Shown: positions 14,711 through 24,246, numbered from the stretch's first letter. The stretch: 24,297 nt of DNA from Streptomyces flavochromogenes (GCF_000717595.1 NZ_JNZO01000055.1:1-24297); one strand, 5' to 3'. Numbers and translations are program-made. Notes: generated by a model not told the origin, from the sequence alone.

Positions 14711-15260
14711 TTCGTACGGCCCGTACCCGGCGTTACGGCACCGGCTCGGCCTCGCGCCGCACGGCAACGGCCCTGGTCGAGTCGCGTGGTGCTGGTCCGT
14801 TCCGTACGGCACGGCTTGGGCGTCCACGGGACTGGCTCGGGCCGCATCGCAGGGGCCTGGCCGGTACGGCACAGGCTCCGGCTCGTGGCGTACGGCACGG
14901 TTCGTCGTTACGGCACCGGCCCGGGCTGCGGGGCACGGGCCTGGCCCGTACGGCACCAGCTCGGTCCCGCGCTGCACCGGCGAGTCCCTGTCTCGCACCG
15001 TGGCGCAAGCGGTCCGCTCCGTACGGCACGGGGGTCCAGGCTCACGTGGCGAGGGACGGGACCCGGCCCGTACGGCAAGGCCCCCCGGCCTGTACGGCAC
15101 GGGCTCCGGTTCGTGCCGTACGGCGCTCGGCTCGTGCCGCAGGGCACGGGACCTGGCCCGCACGGTCCAGGGTTGCGCCGCACGGCGAGTCCCCCGGGCT
15201 CACGGTGCACGGCCAGAGGTCCGGTCCGCTCGGAGGGCACCGGGGCCGTACGGCACGGGG
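14711..15260. repeat. Degenerate interspersed repeat built on GTACGGCAC
   Basis: TACGGC starts at 14715, 14734, 14805, 14865, 14891, 14909, 14949, 15022, 15071, 15092, 15119 and 15249: twelve copies in about 540 bp, most continuing as AC(G/A/C)GG. A longer unit is visible where 14861-14896 and 15089-15124 match at 32 of 36 positions. A near-palindrome GTGCCGTACGGCGC spans 15113-15126. Spacing is irregular (18-130 bp), so this is neither a CRISPR array nor a simple tandem repeat. Confidence 0.85.
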
Positions 15261-15362
15261 CTCGCTCCCGGCGCCCGACGGCACGGTCCCGGCTCCGCTC
15301 CGCCAGGCAAGGGCCCCGGTCCGTGCCGCTCGGCACGGAACCCGGCCCAGGCCGCGGGCCCT

Positions 15363-15455
15363 GCCGAGCCGCACGGCACGGGGGTGGCCGCCGCCCGGCG
15401 GGCCCACGCCTCGTGGTCCAGCCGAGCCGCAGGGCACGGGAGTGGCCGCCGCCCG
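15363..15455. repeat. 35-bp direct repeat, two copies
   Basis: 15363-15397 and 15421-15455 are identical except at two positions (33 of 35). Both begin GCCGAGCCGCA and end GTGGCCGCCGCCCG, and the copies are offset by 58 bp. They close the right end of the TACGGC-type region and share its GGCACGGG word. Confidence 0.9.
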
Positions 15456-15873
15456 CACCGCATCGGACGCCCGACCGACCCGCCCGCTCCCGCCTTCATC
15501 CGCTGCCCAGCCCCGCCCCAGCCCCCAACTCACCCCGCCCCATCCCCTCGCACTTCCCTGAGGGACCCGCCTCACCTCCCCGGGAGGGTCCGCCGCCAAC
15601 GGCGAGCCCCCCACGGGGAAGCCCGCACCTCTGCCATCCCAGCTGTACGAGTGGTGCGGGTGGGAACGACAACCGGCCGACGGCAGGGCGCGGCGCACCA
15701 CAAACACCCGCACAACCCCGCACCAGCACCGCAAGCCCCGCACCATAGAAGGTGCACGCACCACAAGGCACCCGCCCAAGCCGCCCGCACCAAGGGCACC
15801 GCACCGCACGACGAAGACCCCCAAGCCCCCCGCAGGGGCCCGCGACGACGACGCGACCGGAGGCACCCGCCCC

Positions 15874-17022
15874 ATGCTCGACGAGACCCTCCTCGACGCC
15901 CCGGACGACCTCGCCCTGGCAGACCGCCGCGGCCTCCTCCGCGGCGCCGCCGAAGCCGGCGCCCGGGTAAGGACGGCGGCCAGGCACGCCGCCGAGGCCG
16001 GCATCGCGGACCTCCACCCCGAGGGCCGCCCCCGCGCAGTACTGGTCGCCGGCCCGGGCACCGCCGCCGCGGCCGTAGCGGACCTGATCGGCGCCCTGGC
16101 AGGAGCCTCGGCACCCGTCGTACGCCTCCAGCCGACCGGCGTCGCCCCCGCCGCGGGCGCCCTGCGCTGGGCCCTGCCCGGCTGGGCCGGCTCCGTGGAC
16201 CTCCTCCTCCTGCCGACGACGGACGGCTCCGAACCGGGCCTGGCACTGCTCGCGGAGCAGGCGTACCGCCGCGGGATCACCGTCGTCGCCGTGGCGCCCA
16301 AGGCCTCGCCGCTCACCGAGACGGTCAGCGGCTCACGCGGTCTGTTCGTGCCGATGGCCGTCGCCCCGAACGAGGCCCCGAACGAATACGCCGAGAACAT
16401 CGCGGCGAGCCCCGGCACCCTGTGGGCCCTGTTCACCCCGCTGCTCATGCTGCTCGACCGGGTCGGTCTCCTGGAGGCGCCGCCCGAGGCCCTGGAGAAG
16501 GTCGCCGACCGGCTGGACCGCATGGCGGAGCGCTGCGGCCCGGCCATCGCCACGTACAGCAACCCGGCGAAGACGCTCGCCGCCGAGCTCGCCGACACAC
16601 TGCCGCTGATCTGGACGGAGGGCGCGGCCGCGGGCCCGGCGGGCCGCAGGTTCGCCGCCGTCCTTGCGGAGCTCGCCGGTCTGCCGGCGCTCGCGGCGGA
16701 ACTCCCGGAAGCCCTCCCGGCCCACGGCGTACTCCTCGCGGGTGACTACGCGGCGGGCGCGGACCCCGAGGACTTCTTCCGCGACCGGGTGGACGAGCCG
16801 CAGGCGCTCCGGGCCCGGGTGGTCCTGCTGAGGGACCGTCCGTCGGACGGCCTGACCGCCGCCCACGCGGCCCGCGAACTGGCGCTGAGCCACGAGACGG
16901 CGATCAGCGAGCTGGAACCGGAGGAAGGTGATGACCTGGAGACCCTGGCGGAACTGCTCGCGGTGACCGACTTCGCGGCGGTCTACCTCTCCCTGGCAAC
17001 CCCGGGCCGCACGGCGCTCTGA
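15874..17022 (+). CDS. SIS-domain protein, phosphoglucose/phosphomannose isomerase-like
   Basis: 382 residues. It starts MLDETLLDAPDDLALADRRGLLRGAAEAGARVR. A first sugar-isomerase (SIS) half follows with PRAVLVAGPGTAAAAVADLIGAL (about 52-74) and VDLLLLPTTDGSEPGL (phosphosugar-binding Ser/Thr loop, about 109-124). A second half resembles the C-terminal domain of bacterial PGI/PMI enzymes (CGPAIATYSNPAKTLAAELADTLPLIW, about 225-251). Its place between manB and manA, also seen in mycobacteria as Rv3256c, suggests a role in mannose- or glucose-phosphate metabolism or its regulation. The usual catalytic Glu/His pair cannot be assigned confidently, so activity is uncertain. A GGAGG lies 10 nt before ATG 15874. 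Its promoter presumably lies in the repetitive spacer. Confidence 0.8.
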   Translation: MLDETLLDAPDDLALADRRGLLRGAAEAGARVRTAARHAAEAGIADLHPEGRPRAVLVAGPGTAAAAVADLIGALAGASAPVVRLQPTGVAPAAGALRWALPGWAGSVDLLLLPTTDGSEPGLALLAEQAYRRGITVVAVAPKASPLTETVSGSRGLFVPMAVAPNEAPNEYAENIAASPGTLWALFTPLLMLLDRVGLLEAPPEALEKVADRLDRMAERCGPAIATYSNPAKTLAAELADTLPLIWTEGAAAGPAGRRFAAVLAELAGLPALAAELPEALPAHGVLLAGDYAAGADPEDFFRDRVDEPQALRARVVLLRDRPSDGLTAAHAARELALSHETAISELEPEEGDDLETLAELLAVTDFAAVYLSLATPGRTAL

Positions 17023-17185
17023 GCGCACCCCGAGAGCAGGCCCCCACACCACAAGCCCCGACCCACCCTCACCGCTCGCCCCTGTCCACCACCCCGTTAC
17101 CCACCGGACACCCGCCCCCTGTCACCTGTCTCCCGACACCCCTCACCTCACCTTCCGTCACCACCCCGAGGAGCTGGCAGGCACC

Positions 17186-18337
17186 ATGGACCGCCTCGTC
17201 AACACCGTTCGCCCCTACGCCTGGGGATCCACGACGGCCATCCCGGAGCTGCTCGGCGTCGCCCCGACCGGCGAGCCCCAGGCCGAGATGTGGATGGGCG
17301 CCCACCCCGGCGCCCCTTCCCGCACCGAGCGCGGCTCGCTGAACGCGCTGATCGACGCCGATCCCGTCGGCGAACTGGGGGAGCGTTCCGTCGAGAAGTT
17401 CGGCCCGCGCCTGCCGTTCCTGCTCAAGGTGCTCGCCGCCGGCGCCCCGCTCTCCCTCCAGGCCCACCCCGACCTCGCCCAGGCGCAGGCCGGTCACGCG
17501 GCCGAGGAAGCCGCGGGCATCCCGATCGACGCCCCGCACCGGACGTACAAGGACGCCAACCACAAGCCCGAGCTGATCTGCGCGCTCACCCCCTTCGAGG
17601 GGCTGTGCGGATTCCGCGCGCCGGCCCAGACCGCGGACCTGCTCGCCGCCCTCGGCGTCGACTCGCTCAAGCCGTACGTCGACCTCCTGCACGCCCACCC
17701 CGAAGAGGCCGCCCTCCGCGAGGTCCTGACGGCGCTGCTGACCGCCGATCCGGAGGAGATGGCGCACACCGTGGCAGAGACGGCCGCGGCCGCGGACCGT
17801 CTCGGCGGCGAGCACGCCCCGTACGCGAGCCTCGCCCACCACTACCCGAGCGACCCCGGTGTCATCGCCGCGATGCTCCTCAACCGGGTCACGCTGCAGC
17901 CCGGCGAAGCTCTCTACCTGGGCGCCGGAGTCCCGCACGCCTACCTCTCGGGCCTCGGCGTCGAGATCATGGCCAACTCCGACAACGTGCTGCGCTGCGG
18001 ACTCACTCCCAAGCACATCGACGTCCCCGAACTCCTGCGCGTGGTCCGCTTCGAGCCGAACGACCCGGCCGTCCTGCGCCCCGAGGCCTCCCCGTCCGGG
18101 GAAGAGGTCTACGACACCCCGATCGACGAGTTCCGCCTCTCCCGTCTCGTACGGCCGGAGGGCGCGGCCCCGACGGATCTGACGAGCCCCACCCCGCAGA
18201 TCCTGCTCGCCGTGGCGGGTCGCCCGAAGGCGGGCGAAGTGACCCTCGCCGCCGGCGAATCCGTCTTCGTGCCCGCGGGCGAGAAGGCCGAACTCTCCGG
18301 TACGGGGACGGTCTTTCGCGCCACCGTCGTGGCCTGA
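17186..18337 (+). CDS. manA: Mannose-6-phosphate isomerase, class I
   Basis: Zinc enzyme interconverting fructose-6-P and mannose-6-P, the entry to mannose donors; 383 residues, normal for the type I family. Seen: the start MDRLVNTVRPYAWGSTTAIPELLG; the zinc ligands Gln92 and His94 in SLQAHPDLAQAQ; Glu129 in NHKPELICAL; and His251 in LGAGVPHAYLSGLGVEIMANSDNVLRGG-type sequence (here ending VLRCG), the family signature of the active site. The C-terminal beta domain ends SGTGTVFRATVVA. ATG 17186 follows a weak GGCAGG with a GAGGAG further upstream. It lies 163 bp after the SIS gene; that gap is pyrimidine-rich and shows no terminator. It forms one pathway block with manB. Confidence 0.95.
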   Translation: MDRLVNTVRPYAWGSTTAIPELLGVAPTGEPQAEMWMGAHPGAPSRTERGSLNALIDADPVGELGERSVEKFGPRLPFLLKVLAAGAPLSLQAHPDLAQAQAGHAAEEAAGIPIDAPHRTYKDANHKPELICALTPFEGLCGFRAPAQTADLLAALGVDSLKPYVDLLHAHPEEAALREVLTALLTADPEEMAHTVAETAAAADRLGGEHAPYASLAHHYPSDPGVIAAMLLNRVTLQPGEALYLGAGVPHAYLSGLGVEIMANSDNVLRCGLTPKHIDVPELLRVVRFEPNDPAVLRPEASPSGEEVYDTPIDEFRLSRLVRPEGAAPTDLTSPTPQILLAVAGRPKAGEVTLAAGESVFVPAGEKAELSGTGTVFRATVVA

Positions 18338-18403
18338 TGCGACAATGACCGGCCGAACCGCGGCGACAGAGCCGGTGCATCGACGAAGGGACCACGTACA
18401 CCC

Positions 18404-19369
18404 ATGAGCGCGTCAGGCGGAACCAAGGCGATCGTGGCGGCACTCGCCGCCAACCTGGCGATCGCCGTAGCCAAGTTCGTGGCGTTCCTCTTCAGTGGTT
18501 CGTCGTCGATGCTCGCCGAGAGCGTCCACTCCCTCGCCGACTCCGGCAACCAGGGCCTGCTGCTCCTCGGCGGCAAGAAGGCGAAGCGCGAGGCGACTCC
18601 GCAGCACCCCTTCGGCTACGGCCGCGAGCGGTACATCTACGCCTTCCTCGTCTCCATCGTGCTCTTCTCCGTCGGTGGCATGTTCGCCATCTACGAGGGC
18701 TACGAGAAGATCAAGCACCCGCACCCGATCGAGGCCTGGTACTGGCCGGTCGGCGTCCTCGTCTTCGCGATCATCGCCGAGTCCTTCTCCTTCCGTACCG
18801 CCATCCAGGAATCGAACCAGATCCGCGGCGGCCTCACCTGGACGCAGTTCGTCCGCCGGGCGAAGGCCCCCGAGCTGCCCGTCGTCCTCCTGGAGGACCT
18901 CGGCGCGCTCGTCGGCCTCGTCCTCGCGCTCGGCGGCGTCGGCCTCGCCCTGCTGACCGGCGACGGCATCTGGGACGGCATCGGCACCCTCTGCATCGGC
19001 GTCCTGCTGATCGCCATCGCGATCGTGCTGGCCGCCGAGACCAAGTCGCTGCTGCTCGGCGAGTCCGCGGGCACCGACGAGGTCCAGCGGATCGAGGCCG
19101 CGGTCGTGGACGGCGAGACCGTCACCCGCCTCATCCACATGCGTACGCTCCACCTCGGTCCTGAGGAGCTCCTCGTCGCCGCCAAGATCGCCGTTCAGCA
19201 CGACGACTCGGCCGGCGACGTCGCGAACGCCATCAACGCCGCCGAGGCACGCATCCGCGCCGCCGTCCCGATCGCCCGGGTCATCTACCTGGAGCCGGAC
19301 ATCTACAAGGAGACGGCTGCCTCGGCCGGCCCCGACCTGGCGAAGACCCCGGACGACAACGACCGCTGA
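18404..19369 (+). CDS. Cation diffusion facilitator family transporter (SLC30A9/ZnT9-like branch)
   Basis: 321-residue membrane protein exporting divalent metal (Zn, Co, Fe or Mn) by proton antiport. Seen: TM1 (IVAALAANLAIAVAKFVAFLF); TM2 with the metal-site motif SVHSLADSGNQ (His42, Asp46); and the conserved HPFGYGRERYIYAF loop. TM5 reads LPVVLLEDLGALVGL, where Glu164-Asp165 replaces the usual His-x3-Asp, a substitution I associate with the ZnT9-like branch. The cytosolic C-terminal alpha-beta domain (about 225-300) contains LIHMRTLHLGPEELLVAAKI. A GAAGGGA precedes ATG 18404. A weak GACAAT-type -10 in the 66-bp gap after manA leaves open whether it has its own promoter. A strong terminator follows. 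Confidence 0.92.
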   Translation: MSASGGTKAIVAALAANLAIAVAKFVAFLFSGSSSMLAESVHSLADSGNQGLLLLGGKKAKREATPQHPFGYGRERYIYAFLVSIVLFSVGGMFAIYEGYEKIKHPHPIEAWYWPVGVLVFAIIAESFSFRTAIQESNQIRGGLTWTQFVRRAKAPELPVVLLEDLGALVGLVLALGGVGLALLTGDGIWDGIGTLCIGVLLIAIAIVLAAETKSLLLGESAGTDEVQRIEAAVVDGETVTRLIHMRTLHLGPEELLVAAKIAVQHDDSAGDVANAINAAEARIRAAVPIARVIYLEPDIYKETAASAGPDLAKTPDDNDR

Positions 19370-19414
19370 CGGCCGACGCCGGCGCACCTCACCCCGGTCC
19401 TTGCACCAGGCCCC

Positions 19415-19441
19415 CGAGACCCCACGGTCCCGGGGGTCTCG
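19415..19441 (+). terminator. Hairpin terminator after the cation transporter
   Basis: CGAGACCCC (19415-19423) and GGGGTCTCG (19433-19441) form a perfect 9-bp GC-rich stem with a 9-nt loop, 45 bp after the transporter stop. There is no U tract. Confidence 0.8.
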
Positions 19442-19511
19442 TGCGTATGTACGGGGCTTCGATCACGCCCCGCGGCCCGATGCGGACTGTGGCCCGCCCC
19501 GCCGTCCGGTG

Positions 19512-21056
<1,545 letters not shown>

Positions 21057-21118
21057 TGCCCCGGCCGGCGGCGCCCGCGCGCTGACGCGACGCCGCCCCG
21101 GACACCCGTAGAGGAAAC

Positions 21119-21157
21119 AGGCAGGCCCCCCGCACCCCCGTGCCGGGGGGCCTGCCT
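21119..21157 (+). terminator. Strong hairpin terminator after ahcY
   Basis: AGGCAGGCCCCCC (21119-21131) and GGGGGGCCTGCCT (21145-21157) form a perfect 13-bp stem with a 13-nt loop, 62 bp after the ahcY stop. It isolates ahcY from the next gene. Confidence 0.9.
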
Positions 21158-21240
21158 CGTCCCAGGGCCGTCCGGCGGAGACCAGGGCCGGACAGGCCCT
21201 ACCCCCACACCCGGAAGCCCCCGTCCCGAGGACCCGACCC

Positions 21241-21855
21241 ATGCCCCGCGGCCGTTATTCGCTCCATGACCCGCACGACCACACCCCCCTCGGCGACGAA
21301 CACTTCCACTGCGCGCCCGGCCCCTCCGGCTGGCGCTACGTCTCGCAGGTCACCACCCCCTCGGGCGACCATCAGGGCTCCGTCGACCTGGCCGTCGACG
21401 AACTCGGCCGCCCCATCCGTCTCGAACTCCACGCCGCCGGCTGGCAGGTCCGCGGTGCGGCCCTCGACGGCGTCACCTGGGTCCGCACGGACCCCACCGG
21501 AACCCACGCCACCGAAGGCAATGTGCGCGCCCACGCCTTCACCGGCACGTCCCCGGCGTTCCTCGTCGCACTCACGCGACTCTTGCGTCTCACCCCCGAT
21601 TCCCCCGAGACCCGTGTCAGGCTCGTCGCCTTCACGGACCCGGTGCTCGCCCCCCTCACGGTCGACCAGTCCTGGGCCCTGCTGAAGAGTGAAGCGCACG
21701 CCACTGACAACGGCCCCCTGATGGTGGACGAATACCAGGTCAGCGCCCTGGACACGGGCGAACGGCACACCGTCCACATCGCCGGCGACGTGGTCCTCTC
21801 AGCCCCTGGCATCGAACTCGAAGCTCTGGAGACCCCGCCGTCGGTCTTCCCCTGA
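21241..21855 (+). CDS. Protein of unknown function, about 204 residues
   Basis: I do not recognise a family. The N terminus is His/Asp-rich (YSLHDPHDHTPLGDEHFHC, about 6-24), which could bind a metal but may be fortuitous. The body reads as alternating beta strands (WRYVSQVTTPSGDHQGSVDL, RPIRLELHAAGWQVRG, GVTWVRTDPTG) and one helix (SPAFLVALTRLLRL, about 104-117), suggesting a compact cytosolic beta-rich domain. There is no signal peptide or membrane span. Third codon positions are G/C-rich, as in neighbouring genes, and both termini look like real coding sequence. ATG 21241 follows GAGGACCCGACCC. The stop lies 3 bp from the stop of the convergent RDD gene. Confidence 0.7.
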   Translation: MPRGRYSLHDPHDHTPLGDEHFHCAPGPSGWRYVSQVTTPSGDHQGSVDLAVDELGRPIRLELHAAGWQVRGAALDGVTWVRTDPTGTHATEGNVRAHAFTGTSPAFLVALTRLLRLTPDSPETRVRLVAFTDPVLAPLTVDQSWALLKSEAHATDNGPLMVDEYQVSALDTGERHTVHIAGDVVLSAPGIELEALETPPSVFP

Positions 21856-21858
21856 CGA

Positions 21859-22803
21859 TCAGGCGGGCGGAGCGAACCCGGTAGCGGGCGCCGCGGCCTC
21901 CTGACCGCCGTCCCCGGGGGAGGCGACGACCGGCGCGGCAGCCGGAGGGGCCGCCGGGGAAGGCGCGACAGGAGGAACGAAGCCCGGCGCCGGCATCCCC
22001 ACAGCCCCGGGCATCCCGCTCACCCCGGGAATCCCCGCCACCCCGGTCACTCCCGCGGAGCCGAACGCCCGCCGAGCCTCCCGCGTCTGCCGCTCGGCCG
22101 TCACTCCCGCCAGATACGCGTCGGCCGGCACCCCCGGCGGCGGAGGCGTCCCGGTCCGGGCCACCAGCTCGTCCGCCAGCCGCTCAGCCAGCCGCCGCCC
22201 CACCACCGGGTCCAGCTCACGCGCCCGCGTGAGGTACTGCCGTATCTCCAGCCACAGGGGCTCGGGCACCGCCGAGAGATCGAGCCCGGCGAAGCGCCCC
22301 ACCAGCCACGGCGGCGGCGGAGGCACGGCGAGCACCCGCGCCGCGGGTATCCGTTCCCGCACGACGAGCGTCCCCGCGAAGACGTCCCCGAGCCGTCGCC
22401 CGCGCTCCGACACGAGCGACGCGACACAGGCGACGACCCCGAACGTCATCAGGATCTCCACGACCCCCATCGCCCCCCGCACGAGCGCGTGCCGGAACCG
22501 GATCGGCCCCCCGTCGTCCCGCACCACACGCAGCCCGCATGCCAGCTTCCCCAGCGACCGCCCGTGGGACAGCGTCTCCACCGCGATCGGGGCCCCCACC
22601 AGGATCAGCAGGAAGGAGGCGATGGACACCGCCATCACCGCCGCCTCGTCGAGCGACGCGGTGGCGACCGCGATCCCGAGCGTGACCAGCAGATACACGG
22701 CCCAGACCACCACCAGGTCGATGAGCACCGCCAACGCCCGGCTCGGAAGCCGGGCGGGCTGCAACCCCAGTACGACGGCATCCCCGGTCACCACGTCACT
22801 CAC
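21859..22803 (-). CDS. RDD family membrane protein
   Basis: 314 residues from GTG 22803. The frame could also start at GTG 22812; I prefer the inner one because VSDVVTGDAVVLGLQPARLPSRALA matches the usual beginning of these proteins and AAGG lies at suitable spacing. The RDD domain has three to four hydrophobic spans: LPSRALAVLIDLVVVWAVYL (Arg and Asp of the motif), AAVMAVSIASFLLILVGAPI, the loop HGRSLGKLACGLRVVRDDGG, and VVEILMTFGVVACVASLV. The signature end ERGRRLGDVFAGTLVVRER follows. After about residue 200 the tail is soluble, then Gly/Pro/Ala-rich (GVTGVAGIPGVSGMPGAVGM) and probably disordered. RDD proteins are implicated in ion or compatible-solute transport, but the function here is unknown. 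Divergent from the SpoIIM-like gene, a pairing common in actinobacteria. Confidence 0.88.
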   Translation of the reverse strand: MSDVVTGDAVVLGLQPARLPSRALAVLIDLVVVWAVYLLVTLGIAVATASLDEAAVMAVSIASFLLILVGAPIAVETLSHGRSLGKLACGLRVVRDDGGPIRFRHALVRGAMGVVEILMTFGVVACVASLVSERGRRLGDVFAGTLVVRERIPAARVLAVPPPPPWLVGRFAGLDLSAVPEPLWLEIRQYLTRARELDPVVGRRLAERLADELVARTGTPPPPGVPADAYLAGVTAERQTREARRAFGSAGVTGVAGIPGVSGMPGAVGMPAPGFVPPVAPSPAAPPAAAPVVASPGDGGQEAAAPATGFAPPA

Positions 22804-22922
22804 GGCACCCACCCTTCTCCGACCTTCCCGACCCCTCCGAACGTCAGTCTGCCAAGCTGACCCGCAGCGCGCCGCAGCAGTACGGAACCGTCCGCAGCCG
22901 ATGCCTGGAGCAGCAGCCGATC
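22804..22922. promoter_or_regulatory. Divergent promoter gap between the RDD and SpoIIM-like genes
   Basis: About 120 bp serving two divergent starts. It contains GTCAG and CTGAC arms around a 9-nt centre (near 22842-22860), a possible shared operator. No clear -10/-35 pair is visible for either direction. Confidence 0.35.
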
Positions 22923-23930
22923 ATGGACCTCGACGTCTACGTCACCGCCCACCGCGCCGAGTGGGAACGCCTCGACCACCTCCTGCGCCGGGGCGGCAAG
23001 CTGACCGGAGCCGAGGCCGACGAACTCGTGTCCCTGTACCAGCGCGCGGCCACCCACCTCTCGATCGTGCAGTCGAGCGCCCCGGACCCCATGCTGACGG
23101 CCCGGCTCACCCAGCTCGTGGCATGCGCCCGCGCCACGGTCACCGGCACCCGCCGTTCCTCGTGGCGCGACGCCGCCCGCTTCCTCACGGCCGGCTTCCC
23201 CGCGGCCGTCTACCGCTCCCGCCACTGGTGGGTACCGACGGCCGTCCTCTCCACCCTGCTCGCCGTTCTCATCGGCTGGTGGATCGGTACGCACCCCGAG
23301 GTCCAGGCCGCGATCGGCGCCCCCGCCGACCTTCGCGAGATGACCCGTCCCGGCGGCCAGTACGAGACGTACTACTCCAGCAACCCGGCGGCGTCCTTCG
23401 CCGCCCAGGTCTGGACGAACAACGCCCAGGCCGCCGCCATGTGCCTGGTTCTGGGCGCCTTCCTGGGCATCCCGGTGCTCTGGATCCTCTTCGTGAACAT
23501 GCTGAACGTCGGTGTCGGCATCGGCCTGATGTCGTCCGCGGGCCGCCTCGACGTCTTCCTGGGCCTGATCCTTCCCCACGGCCTGCTCGAACTGACGGCC
23601 GTCTTCGTGGCCGCCGGCACGGGCCTCCGACTCGGCTGGACGGTCATCGACCCCGGCCCCACCACCCGCCGCGCAGCCCTCGCGGAACGCGGCCGCGCCG
23701 CCGTCGGCATGGCCATCGGCCTGGCCCTGGTCCTCTTCGTCTCGGGCCTGATCGAAGGCTTCGTCACCCCGTCGGGCCTGCCCACCTGGGCCCGCATCAC
23801 CATCGGCGTCGCCGCTGAGCTGCTCTTCCTCGCCTACGTCTACGTCCTCGGCGGCCGCGCCGCCCGCGCCGGCGAACAGGGCGACCTCGAGGAGGCCGAC
23901 CGCAGCGCGCAGTTCCCCACCGCCGCCTGA
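22923..23930 (+). CDS. Stage II sporulation protein M (SpoIIM/DUF95) family membrane protein
   Basis: 335 residues. An N-terminal soluble helical part (MDLDVYVTAHRAEWERLDHLL to about residue 95) contains LVSLYQRAATHLSIVQ, typical of the actinobacterial branch. Membrane spans follow: WWVPTAVLSTLLAVLIGWWI (about 100-120), AAMCLVLGAFLGIPVLWILFV (about 175-195), the conserved LGLILPHGLLELTAVFVAAGTGL (about 217-239), a further span near 260-280 and one near 285-305. The HGLLEL motif is the family hallmark. In Bacillus SpoIIM acts in engulfment; in actinobacteria these proteins usually sit with RDD, DUF58 and MoxR genes and their role is unclear. ATG 22923 is preceded by TGGAGCAGCAGCC. The next feature downstream is the rRNA operon promoter region. 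Confidence 0.9.
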   Translation: MDLDVYVTAHRAEWERLDHLLRRGGKLTGAEADELVSLYQRAATHLSIVQSSAPDPMLTARLTQLVACARATVTGTRRSSWRDAARFLTAGFPAAVYRSRHWWVPTAVLSTLLAVLIGWWIGTHPEVQAAIGAPADLREMTRPGGQYETYYSSNPAASFAAQVWTNNAQAAAMCLVLGAFLGIPVLWILFVNMLNVGVGIGLMSSAGRLDVFLGLILPHGLLELTAVFVAAGTGLRLGWTVIDPGPTTRRAALAERGRAAVGMAIGLALVLFVSGLIEGFVTPSGLPTWARITIGVAAELLFLAYVYVLGGRAARAGEQGDLEEADRSAQFPTAA

Positions 23931-23983
23931 TGTGCGTACGGCCCCGCTGACCTGCTAGTGTCCTCCGGTGCCCACAAAAGCCA

Positions 23984-24012
23984 TTGACATGGCGGACGTG
24001 GGGAGGTAGATT
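23984..24012 (+). promoter_or_regulatory. rRNA operon promoter 1 (consensus)
   Basis: TTGACA (23984-23989), a 17-bp spacer and TAGATT (24007-24012), an essentially ideal vegetative promoter. The -35 box sits inside a small dyad (CCAT-TGAC-ATGG). Confidence 0.85.
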
Positions 24013-24030
24013 CAAACGGTTGCCTGGAAC

Positions 24031-24059
24031 TGGACAGTTCGGCAGCGATCAAGTAGAGT
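24031..24059 (+). promoter_or_regulatory. rRNA operon promoter 2
   Basis: TGGACA (24031-24036), a 17-bp spacer and TAGAGT (24054-24059), 47 bp after the equivalent boxes of promoter 1. Confidence 0.75.
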
Positions 24060-24132
24060 CTCACTCACTCCGGTCGGGAATTCGATTCCACGGAGTCACC
24101 CCGATTCTTATTCGAATCAAGAAAGCCACCGA

Positions 24133-24162
24133 TTAGGTCGGCCCAAATGATTCTGATAAAGT
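24133..24162 (+). promoter_or_regulatory. rRNA operon promoter 3 (weak -35)
   Basis: TAAAGT (24157-24162) in TCTGATAAAGTCGG is a good -10 box. The best -35 is TTAGGT (24133-24138) at 18 bp, which is poor. The block is duplicated at promoter 4. Confidence 0.5.
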
Positions 24163-24217
24163 CGGAACCGCCGAAAGGCCCCCGGAGTGAAAACAAAAGG
24201 GACCGGAAAGCGCCGAG

Positions 24218-24246
24218 GAAATCGGGTCGGAAAGATCTGATAGAGT
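24218..24246 (+). promoter_or_regulatory. rRNA operon promoter 4 (weak -35)
   Basis: TAGAGT (24241-24246) in TCTGATAGAGTCGG, with only GAAATC (24218-24223) at -35. The surrounding 20 bp (24236-24255) repeat 24152-24171 with two mismatches. The purine-rich leader that follows is typical of pre-16S RNA. The 16S gene itself is outside the window. Confidence 0.5.

Larger units (their letters stand above)
14481..15873. other. 1.4-kb non-coding expansion between the Trm112-like and SIS genes
   Basis: No recognisable gene. All six frames are long and open, but their peptides are Arg/Gly/Pro/Ala mixtures with repeated words in every frame, the sign of a DNA-level repeat rather than a protein. Two parts are seen: about 14590-15455, dominated by TACGGCAC/CGGCACGGG words, and about 15460-15873, very C- and A-rich and G-poor on this strand. 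A hairpin GGACCC/GGGTCC lies at 15563-15591. From memory of other Streptomyces, the two flanking genes are normally close together, so this looks like a lineage-specific insertion or expansion. Confidence 0.6.

Noticed and set aside
14711..15455. CRISPR array
   Set aside because: Repeat units vary in sequence and length, spacing ranges from 18 to 130 bp, and no cas genes are present.
14282..16745. Very long open frames on both strands through the repeat region
   Set aside because: They are open in several overlapping frames at once, encode only Arg/Gly/Pro/Ala mixtures, and carry the same repeated words in different frames. They reflect high GC and DNA repeats, not genes.
15874..17022. Frameshift or pseudogene status of the SIS gene because of the repetitive DNA upstream
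   Set aside because: The frame is complete, has a ribosome binding site, and both SIS halves are recognisable.
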